Below are positions 6,521-12,308 of a stretch of DNA of 12,308 nucleotides, one piece after another. The position numbers were made by a program, and so were the translations under genes. How positions within the stretch are numbered: position 1 is the stretch's first letter; every line of letters starts with the position of its first letter. The notes under the pieces were generated by a model, which did no database searches, was not told the origin of the DNA, and saw only the letters and a program-made list of their open reading frames with translations. Source of the stretch: an uncultured Oscillospiraceae bacterium (GTDB lineage: Bacteria > Bacillota > Clostridia > Oscillospirales > Oscillospiraceae); NCBI GenBank assembly GCA_944385195.1, contig CALWWH010000050.1:1-12308 (forward strand), in the 5' to 3' direction.

Positions 6521-7171
6521 TTGAAAAACATCCCCGTCTTCACCGCCTGCGGCGGCACTGCTACACTGCTATTAAAGGATATTCCCAAGACAGGCCGCAG
6601 TTATGTTATCCTGCAAACCTCTGTGCCGGGCATGGAGACTTTACAGGCCAGGGAATGCGCCATCTTTTGCCGCATGGCCGGTGCCCGCGAGGTCTATGTC
6701 TCCTCTGCCATGGATAAGGCTCTGAAACTGCCCCACAGCCACGATCTGCTGCGGATGACGCTGCATCGAACGCAGCGTATCCCGCCTGGGCGTCAGATCG
6801 ACTTGCTGCCGGTGACTGACCCCCAGGAGTATATCCTTTCTTATAACCTTCGCTTTTCTCCTCTGCCAAATGCGGCAATTCTTGATGAGACAGGCTACGA
6901 AGTGGCTGTGAAAAATGGGGTGCGCCATGTTCTGGCCTATCACAAGTCCCAGCTGATCGGCCTGGGCGCAGTGTGGGAAAACCGCCTGGAGGCCGTTGCA
7001 TCCCTGGTACCCGGCTGGGGCCAGGATGTGACCTACGCTCTCATGGAACAAATCGAGGGCGACACCGTTGAGCTGACCGTATGTTCAGATAATCTACCGG
7101 CCATACGGCTGTATGAGCGCCTGGGATTTCAGGTTTGTTCACTGATCAGTCGGTGGTATGTCTGCCCGTAA
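6521..7171 (+). CDS. GNAT-family acetyltransferase-like protein
   Basis: The C-terminus has a classic GNAT ending, ELTVCSDNLPAIRLYERLGF (about residues 184-203), with the Asn, Ala, Leu-Tyr and Gly-Phe positions that close an acetyl-CoA-binding fold. The segment before it, SLVPGWGQDVTYALMEQI, sits where the acetyl-CoA P-loop (Q/R-x-x-G-x-G/A) should be but matches poorly, so catalysis is uncertain. The N-terminal 120 residues resemble nothing I recognise and may be a second, degenerate GNAT-like half. I placed the start at TTG 6521 (216 residues) on the ribosome site; ATG 6485 would add 12 residues and overlap the upstream gene by 32 bases. It follows the membrane protein with a 4-base gap, so it belongs to the prmA operon. 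The substrate is unknown. Confidence 0.7.
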   Translation: MKNIPVFTACGGTATLLLKDIPKTGRSYVILQTSVPGMETLQARECAIFCRMAGAREVYVSSAMDKALKLPHSHDLLRMTLHRTQRIPPGRQIDLLPVTDPQEYILSYNLRFSPLPNAAILDETGYEVAVKNGVRHVLAYHKSQLIGLGAVWENRLEAVASLVPGWGQDVTYALMEQIEGDTVELTVCSDNLPAIRLYERLGFQVCSLISRWYVCP

Positions 7172-7205
7172 TGGCTCGCAAACAACTACCCAAGGAGGAA
7201 AGTAT

Positions 7206-8705
7206 ATGCAACTGCAAAACGCGATCAAGGAATTTAAAACCACGCTCCAGGTGAATAATGCCTACGGCTATGCCAGCATGGTGCTGTCCATCGACGGCTC
7301 TACGGCCGCCCCGGTGGCCTCCGTGCAACACCGTGCTGAGACCATGAGTTTTTTTGCCGGCCTGCGGCATGAGCGCCTAACCGCTCCGGAAACCGGTGAG
7401 CTGTTGGCCTTTTTGGACGAACACAAAAAGGAGCTGGACGAGCTGACCGCCCGTGAGGTCCATCTGGTGAAGAAGAACCGCGACCAGATGTCTAAAATTC
7501 CCGCCCAGGAGTATGTCGCTTACGTCTCCCTGCTCAGCCGTGCCGATGTCTCCTGGAAACAAGCCAAGGCTGAGAACGAGTTCTCTATCTTCCAGTCTGA
7601 TCTCGAACAGATCATCTCCACCAACATCAAGCTGGCTGGTTACTACGACAGCAGCAAGAAACCTTACGACGCCTTGCTGAACGAATACGAAAAGGATCTG
7701 ACCACCCAGACCCTGGATGCTTTCTTCGCCCAACTGCGCCAGACCATCGTACCTCTGGTGCATCAGATTTCTGAAAAGCCGCAGCTGGACGACAGTTTTC
7801 TGCACGGCTGCTTCCCGGTACACCTCCAGGCTGCCTTGTCTCAGGATGCCATGGATTTGATCGGCATCGACAAGAACCGCTGCACACTGACCACCACCGA
7901 GCACCCCTTTACCGGTGGTTTCAGCCGCAACGATGTCCGTATGACCACCCACTACTATCCTGAGCATCTGGCCTACGCCCTGTACTCCACCATCCACGAG
8001 GGCGGCCACGCTCTTTATGAGCTGGGCATGGCCGAGCGACTAACCGGCTCGCCCGCCAACGGCGGGGCCTCTATGGCCATGCACGAGAGCCAGTCCCGCT
8101 TCTACGAAAACATCATCGGCCGCAGCCGTCCTTTTATGGACCTGCTGCTGCCCCTGCTGCGCAGACACTTCCCCGATGTCTTTGCCAGCGTCGACGCCGA
8201 CATGCTCTATAAGGCTGTCAACCGCTCTGAACCCAGCCTCATTCGCACCGAGGCCGACTAGCTTACATACTGCCTTCACATCATGGTGCGCTATGAGATC
8301 GAGAAGATGCTCATCGAGGGCTCCCTTGCGGTTAAGGATATCCCCGCCGTCTGGAATAGGATGTATAAAGACTACCTAGGCATCGACGTTCCCAGTGACC
8401 GTGAGGGCTGCTTGCAGGATACCCACTGGTCCGGCGGTATGCTGGGCTACTTCCCCTCCTATGCCCTGGGCAGTGCCTACGGCGCACAGTTCCTGAGCGT
8501 TATGAACCAGGATCTGGATGTCTACGGCGCCGTCGCAGCCAACGATATTGCAAAGATCACGGCCTGGCTGGGGGCGAAAATCCACCAGTACGGCTGCATG
8601 AAAGACCCGAAGGACCTCCTGGAAGAGGTATGCGGCGGTCCTTTCGACGCAAAGTACTACACCGATTATCTGGAAAAGAAGTTCTCCGCGCTCTATGGAC
8701 TATAA
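7206..8705 (+). pseudogene. M32 metallocarboxypeptidase interrupted by one in-frame TAG
   Basis: M32 (Taq/Pfu-type) carboxypeptidases remove C-terminal residues from peptides using one metal ion in the cytoplasm, and are about 500 residues long. Here one frame of 499 sense-plus-stop positions covers the whole family: HEGGH (264-268), the third metal ligand E294 in HESQSRFYEN at the usual 30-residue spacing, IRTEAD (346-351), and after the interruption LTYCLHIMVRYEIEK, then DTHWSGGMLGYFPSYALGSA. Codon 352 is TAG (8259-8261), exactly where relatives have Glu in E-A-D-E-L-T-Y, so one base change (GAG to TAG) explains it. The frame continues for 147 further codons without another stop, so the lesion is recent, a sequencing error, or read through. 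An AGGAGG site (7193-7198) precedes the ATG. The truncated 351-residue product would keep the metal site but lose the C-terminal third. Confidence 0.88.
8259..8261 (+). other. In-frame TAG stop inside the M32 reading frame
   Basis: The codons read GAC TAG CTT ACA TAC, where family members encode Asp-Glu-Leu-Thr-Tyr. The next ATG in frame (8283) has no ribosome site, so re-initiation is unlikely to make a useful product. I saw no obvious hairpin straight after the TAG. Confidence 0.9.
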
Positions 8706-8939
8706 GGCTTAGCCCGGCGGCGCAGCGCCATCAAATCACGAACGAGCGGGAGCTTTATGCTCTTGCTCATCGTCCGGCAGAGAATACAAGTCGGCCCCAT
8801 CGTCAATGCTGTGACACAAATCTTGCCACGGACGGACCCCAGCCCCCAGGATAACCTGGCAGAGCAGCTGGACGAGCACTTTTCCTTCTCAGATAGTTGC
8901 CTTCTGGTTTGCCGGCCAAATTGCAAAGGAGGCAAAAGC
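8706..8939. other. Intergenic gap without a recognised gene
   Basis: These 234 bases separate the M32 gene from the DUF5655-like gene. The frames open across it on both strands (including a 25-residue minus-strand ORF from 8772) have no ribosome site and no recognisable product. GGCGCAGCGCC near 8720 is a small palindrome without a U-tract. I see no convincing promoter. Confidence 0.5.
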
Positions 8940-9326
8940 ATGTATTCCATCAGCCAAGATGAACTAATGTTTATGGCCAAGCACCTGGCCGCAATCCCTG
9001 TTTACGAAGCCTTTGTCGGGAAATTATCTGCACTATGGCCGGAAACCACCAGAAAAGTAAGCCGGTCTCAAATCTCATTTTACAACCGTCATCTGTACGC
9101 CTGTGTATCCTTCACACCGGCGCAGAAAAAGGCACAACTGCCGGAGCGTTGGTTCGTCCTCACCTTGGGTCTGAACTATCCGCTGGAATCCCCCAGAGTG
9201 GCAGCCAAGACCGAGCCTTATCCCGGCCGATGGACTACGCATCTAATCATCCACTCGGAAGATGACCTGGACAATGAACTGTTTGCCTGGATTCGTCAAG
9301 CTTATGACTTTGCACAAAGCAAATAA
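8940..9326 (+). CDS. Small DUF5655-like protein
   Basis: The 128-residue product matches the DUF5655 pattern: a helical N-terminus (DELMFMAKHLAAIPVYEAFV), SRSQISFYNRHLYACVSFTP with the family's early strand, RWFVLTLGLNYPLESPRV, then YPGRWTTHLIIHSEDDLDNE and FAWIRQAYDFA at the end. In this family the H-x-I/V-x-x-x-x-x-x-D-L-D-x-x-L-x-x-W-I-x-x-A-Y ending is the most characteristic part. Function is unknown; members occur alone or attached to DNA-related proteins. I chose ATG 8940 because AGGAGG (8927-8932) is 7 bases upstream; the same frame is open back to 8757 without a ribosome site. It is the last gene before the strong terminator, and may have its own promoter in the gap upstream or belong to the prmA transcript. 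Confidence 0.8.
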   Translation: MYSISQDELMFMAKHLAAIPVYEAFVGKLSALWPETTRKVSRSQISFYNRHLYACVSFTPAQKKAQLPERWFVLTLGLNYPLESPRVAAKTEPYPGRWTTHLIIHSEDDLDNELFAWIRQAYDFAQSK

Positions 9327-9341
9327 AAGCGCGCAAGGAGG

Positions 9342-9387
9342 AAAACGGCAGATTCCGGTTTATACCGGAATCTGCCGTTTTGTTTTT
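9342..9387. terminator. Strong bidirectional intrinsic terminator between convergent operons
   Basis: A perfect 18-bp stem (AAAACGGCAGATTCCGGT 9342-9359 with its complement 9364-9381) closes a TTAT loop. On the plus strand it runs into TTTTGTTTTTATTT, ending the DUF5655-gene transcript 15 bases after its stop. On the minus strand the stem's own terminal TTTT could also stop the redox operon coming from the right. Confidence 0.93.
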
Positions 9388-9524
9388 ATTTATCCAGCCT
9401 GGCCGAAGCCGTGCAGAGGAGCAGTTGCCCGCCTCTCTTTTTTGTGATGGATGTGCCATAGGCGGTGTTTACCTAGACCAGGCCAAGGATGTTCTGCCGG
9501 TCAAATGCTCCCTAATTGAACTGC

Positions 9525-10652
9525 TTATAACATGGCGTTGAATTCTGCCATGGCCTCAGAGATTTTTAGCTGCTGGGGACAAACCGCCTCGCAGCTGCGG
9601 CAGCCGATACAGGCGCCAGGCCGCTTTTCCGCCGGTATGGCAGAGAGGGCCATGGGCGCAATAAAGCCACCGCCGGTGAACCGATGCTCGTTATACAGTG
9701 CCAGCAGATGGGGGATGTCCAAGCCCTGAGGGCAATGGCTGGTACAGTAGCGGCAACCGGTGCAGGCCAGCGCCTTTGGGTTGGTCATCTCGCTGCCCAG
9801 GGCCAGCAGAGCAGCCCACTCCTGTTCCGTCAGGGCATCTTCCTCATCAAATGTGTCCAGATTCTCCTTCATCTGCTCCAGATCAGACATACCGGAGAGG
9901 ATGACCACCACATTGGAAATGTGCTGCAAAAACCGAAAGGCCCAGGCGGGAATGCTTCGCCGCGGAGAAAGCGCTTGCAGCACTGCGGACTCCGACTCGC
10001 TCAGACGGGCCAGCCGTCCACCCCGGAGCGGCTCCATCACCCACACGGGGATGTGATACTGCTCCAGCAGCTCCACCTTCTCCTTGCCACCCTGGAAGGT
10101 CCAGTCGATGTAGTTGAGCTGAAGCTGGCAAAACTCCATGTGCGCCCCGTAGGCCTCCAGGAACCGCTTGAGCACCGGCAGACCGCCGTGGCAGGAGAAA
10201 CCCAGGTGGCGGATGCGGCCGTTCTTTTTCTGCTCCAACAAATAGTCTAGGATGCCGTACCGGGGATCTAGGTAGGCGTCTATGTTTAACTCGCATACAT
10301 TATGGAAGAGGTAGAAATCAAAATATTCCACCCGGCACTTTTTGAGCTGCGCCTCAAAGATCTCCTCCACCTTGTCCATGTTGCCCAGGTCATAGCCAGG
10401 AAACTTGTTGGCCAGATAGAACTTCTCCCGGGGATAGGCGGACAGGGCTTTACCGATAGCTGTCTCTGAGGTGCCAGCATGGTAGGCCCAGGCGGTGTCA
10501 TAGTAGTTGACGCCCCGCTCCATGGCCAGTGCCACCATTTCCTCCACCGCGGACTGGTCCACCACTGCGTCATTCCCGTCCACCACAGGCAGACGCATAC
10601 AGCCCACGCCTAGGTTGGACAGCTGCAAGCCCTGAAATTCTTTGTAGATCAT
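9525..10652 (-). CDS. Aldo/keto reductase with two C-terminal [4Fe-4S] motifs
   Basis: The 375-residue protein has an aldo/keto reductase TIM barrel at residues 1-285 with the full catalytic tetrad: D52 (YYDTAW), Y57 (AYHAG), K83 (LANKFP) and H117 (LFHN). The C-terminus adds two ferredoxin motifs, CTGCRYCTSHCP (C297, C300, C303, C307) and CIGCRSCEAVCP (C348, C351, C354, C358), each able to bind one [4Fe-4S] cluster. This Fe-S-tailed subfamily is common in anaerobes and probably exchanges electrons with ferredoxin or flavodoxin; substrates are mostly unknown. The start is ATG 10652, because AAGGAG (10661-10666) is 8 bases upstream; the GTG at 10661 lies inside that site. The upstream gene stops at 10658, so the ribosome site is in its last codons. 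It is last in the redox operon, beside a flavodoxin that could be its electron partner. Confidence 0.93.
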   Translation of the reverse strand: MIYKEFQGLQLSNLGVGCMRLPVVDGNDAVVDQSAVEEMVALAMERGVNYYDTAWAYHAGTSETAIGKALSAYPREKFYLANKFPGYDLGNMDKVEEIFEAQLKKCRVEYFDFYLFHNVCELNIDAYLDPRYGILDYLLEQKKNGRIRHLGFSCHGGLPVLKRFLEAYGAHMEFCQLQLNYIDWTFQGGKEKVELLEQYHIPVWVMEPLRGGRLARLSESESAVLQALSPRRSIPAWAFRFLQHISNVVVILSGMSDLEQMKENLDTFDEEDALTEQEWAALLALGSEMTNPKALACTGCRYCTSHCPQGLDIPHLLALYNEHRFTGGGFIAPMALSAIPAEKRPGACIGCRSCEAVCPQQLKISEAMAEFNAML

Positions 10653-10657
10653 CCGAA

Positions 10658-11419
10658 TCACTCCTTATTATCTTTCGCGGCCTCTTCCACGCAGCGCAAA
10701 GCATTAAGACTGCGGGGATACCCCATATAGGGTAGGCACTGGGACACCACATCGATAAGAAACGCCTTATCGTTGCCCACATTTAAGTTCCCGGCGGCGT
10801 GGCTCACAAGCTGTGGCTCACAGCCACCCTGGGCTGCGAGAAAGCAGAAAGTAATCAGCTCCCGCTGACGGTGATTCAAGCCGCCTCTGGTGTAATAGTC
10901 GCCGAAGCAGTTCCCCGCCAGCCAGCGGTTGATATGCCGGCTCTCCTCCGGGCCGCTGTTTTGAAACCCGCGCATCTGCTCTCCAAAGATGTCCACCTGA
11001 GCCTGGTTTCCCGCCTCAATTCGGGTTTCCCGCGCGGCGGTTCCCTGGGACGGCAAAGGAGGCGCCATGCCCTGCTCTGCCAGCATCTCATTCACGGCAT
11101 GCAAGAAAGCAAGTGTCCGGCCAAGGCCCAGGTAAGCGGTGCCCTGATAAACCAACTCTTTGAGTTCCACCGACGTGACACCGCTCCGAAAGGCGCCAGG
11201 TACCATGGCACGGAACGCATCCAGGCTCTGACATCCCATCAGCGTGGCCAAAATCGCCAGAAAACGGGTCTTTCCATCTAAGCTGCTCTCCTGAATCACC
11301 TCATCAAAAGCAAAATTGGCAAACAAATTGGAAAACTCTGGGTCGCTTTGAGACAGTCCAAAGGGTAGCTCGCCCCACCCAGCTTCACAGTACTGCTTTG
11401 CAGCAGCAGATAAATCCAT
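10658..11419 (-). CDS. Carboxymuconolactone decarboxylase / AhpD-like protein
   Basis: The 253-residue protein is a tandem of two all-helical CMD-type domains: residues 40-115 (TRFLAILATLMGCQSLDAFR, then SVELKELVYQGTAYLG) and 145-240 (RQRELITFCFLAAQGGCEPQ, then LVSHAAGNLNVGND). AhpD members act as thioredoxin-like peroxidase partners through a CxxC motif before a His. Here only C200 and H207 are in place and the second Cys is missing, so a normal AhpD disulfide cycle is unlikely; ring-opening or lactone chemistry, or a binding role, is possible. The ATG at 11419 has AGGAGG 8 bases upstream. It lies 51 bases after the flavodoxin stop and is coupled to the aldo/keto reductase gene. These three genes recur together in gut Firmicutes, as far as I recall. 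Confidence 0.88.
   Translation of the reverse strand: MDLSAAAKQYCEAGWGELPFGLSQSDPEFSNLFANFAFDEVIQESSLDGKTRFLAILATLMGCQSLDAFRAMVPGAFRSGVTSVELKELVYQGTAYLGLGRTLAFLHAVNEMLAEQGMAPPLPSQGTAARETRIEAGNQAQVDIFGEQMRGFQNSGPEESRHINRWLAGNCFGDYYTRGGLNHRQRELITFCFLAAQGGCEPQLVSHAAGNLNVGNDKAFLIDVVSQCLPYMGYPRSLNALRCVEEAAKDNKE
10661..10666 (-). promoter_or_regulatory. Ribosome binding site of the aldo/keto reductase gene
   Basis: AAGGAG on the minus strand forms the last Lys-Glu codons of the upstream gene, just before its TGA. It sets the reductase start at ATG 10652 and suggests the two genes are translated together. Confidence 0.7.
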
Positions 11420-11470
11420 ATTCTCTACCTCCTAACAATTGTGTATCATCACCCGCAGGGCTTTCAGGTA

Positions 11471-12308
11471 CTAATCCAAAACCGCAGCAGTTACTTCAAA
11501 CGTACCGTCCATGTCAGTCAGAAGCTCAAGGCCGGAGATCACCCGCCCCATGGGAACAAGACCGGAAGCGATTGCAGCGTCGCTGTAAAAGATCGCCAGG
11601 TTGCCCCAGGGTGCATACAAAGCCACATCACCTACCTGGGGATCATAACTGGCGGGTGCGCCTTCTGCCGACAGAGCCCGGGGCAGATAGCTGATCTTCT
11701 CAGCCTCTGCGTAGTCTTCAAAGGTGAGCGTAGCGGGCAGCATATCAAGGAAATCTTTGGTGGTGGCGTTGTCCTCAAGCGCAATGACCGCCTCCCCGCC
11801 CTCAAAAGTCAGGTGGATTTGGGTCTGGGTGGGTTCCGTATCTGCAGAGCGCTCTGGAAGCTCCAGCTCCTCCACCCAGGAGGCTACGGTGTTCTCAGTC
11901 GCACTGCCGCTGAAGCGCTGACCGGACAACCAGACAGCATCCGGCGCCAGGGACTGGAGATCGTCAGTACTAGAACCGATGCTGCTGGAGCCGGAGGTGC
12001 AAAAGGGTACGATGGTGGCCTTACCAAAGTCACAGCTCTCCAGGAAGGTATAGATCACCTTGGGTGCCTGGCCCCACCAAATGGGATAACCCAGGAACAC
12101 CACATCGTAGCTCAGCGAATGTTCCGGCGTACCGGTGATGGCGGGCCGGGCGGTGGGGTCAGTCTGCTCCTGATTGGCCCTGCAGCTGTCGTCGCTGTAA
12201 TTGAGATCCTCGTCAGTATAAAGTACCTCTGGGACAATCTCATAGATATCGGCATTCAGAAGGTTCTGGAGGTGCCTGGCAATGCTCTCCGTATTGCCGG
12301 TGGCGGAA
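11471..12308 (-). CDS. Flavodoxin fused to a cyclophilin-like domain (N-terminus beyond window)
   Basis: The frame is open to the right edge, so the protein begins outside the window; the GTG at 12103 is internal. The first visible residues, SATGNTESIARHLQNLL, are the FMN phosphate-binding loop of a flavodoxin, so only a few residues are missing. VVFLGYPIWWGQAPKVIYTFLE (the second FMN-binding region, with YPIWWG) and TIVPFCTSGSSSIGSS follow. From about 11830 down the sequence is a separate cyclophilin-like domain (IHLTFEGGEAVIALEDNATT through YLPRALSAEGAPASYDPQVG to FYSDAAIASGLVPMGRV). The flavodoxin part probably carries electrons with FMN, the cyclophilin-like part may bind a small ligand or protein, and the partner is probably the Fe-S aldo/keto reductase encoded downstream. 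It ends in TAG (11473-11471). Confidence 0.9.
   Translation of the reverse strand, partial: SATGNTESIARHLQNLLNADIYEIVPEVLYTDEDLNYSDDSCRANQEQTDPTARPAITGTPEHSLSYDVVFLGYPIWWGQAPKVIYTFLESCDFGKATIVPFCTSGSSSIGSSTDDLQSLAPDAVWLSGQRFSGSATENTVASWVEELELPERSADTEPTQTQIHLTFEGGEAVIALEDNATTKDFLDMLPATLTFEDYAEAEKISYLPRALSAEGAPASYDPQVGDVALYAPWGNLAIFYSDAAIASGLVPMGRVISGLELLTDMDGTFEVTAAVLD

Noticed and set aside
8283..8705. Second half of the M32 frame as a separate gene
   Set aside because: The ATG is an internal Met of the family sequence (HIMVRYE) with no ribosome site, and the fragment lacks the metal-binding region.
8693..8980. Minus-strand open frame of 95 codons over the gap
   Set aside because: It runs antisense to the ends of two supported genes, has no ribosome site, and its product is unlike any family I know.
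9335..9341. AAGGAGG that looks like a strong ribosome site
   Set aside because: No start codon follows at a usable distance; it runs straight into the terminator stem, so it is probably a chance match.

Overview
The window looks like chromosome from a GC-rich anaerobic Clostridia bacterium, most likely Oscillospirales/Ruminococcaceae-like. This is inferred from Firmicutes-type AGGAGG ribosome sites, the ymfF-ymfH-lgt order, a ferredoxin-tailed aldo/keto reductase beside a flavodoxin, and tightly packed operons. No rRNA, tRNA, CRISPR array, transposase or phage gene is visible.

Left part, minus strand, read right to left. A promoter near 4367-4395 drives a catalytically dead M16 peptidase homologue (YmfF-like), an HxxEH-containing M16 peptidase (YmfH-like) and lgt (lipoprotein diacylglyceryl transferase); these three genes overlap or nearly touch. 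After about 190 bases comes a separately promoted gene for a small acidic coiled-coil protein of unknown function. It is followed by a long two-tier hairpin with a U-tract, and then by the start of a membrane-anchored, probably FHA-domain protein cut by the window edge.

Middle, plus strand. A divergent promoter (about 4426-4454) starts prmA (ribosomal protein L11 methyltransferase), translationally coupled by ATGA to a membrane-anchored protein resembling the DUF4015 putative glycoside hydrolases. A divergent GNAT-like protein and an M32 metallocarboxypeptidase follow. The carboxypeptidase reading frame is full length but interrupted by one in-frame TAG (8259-8261) where a conserved Glu is expected. 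A small DUF5655-like gene follows after a 234-base gap, and the strand ends at a strong, probably bidirectional terminator (9342-9387). A 9-bp inverted repeat touches both -35 regions of the divergent promoters.

Right part, minus strand, read right to left. A redox operon comprises a flavodoxin fused to a cyclophilin-like domain (N-terminus cut by the window edge), a carboxymuconolactone decarboxylase/AhpD-like protein, and an aldo/keto reductase with two C-terminal [4Fe-4S] motifs. The last two genes are coupled. The set looks like an anaerobic electron-transfer or reductase module of unknown substrate.

Most of the window is recognisable housekeeping or accessory metabolism. The points most worth a second look are the TAG in the M32 gene, the redox module, the unknown coiled-coil gene, and the shared divergent control region.
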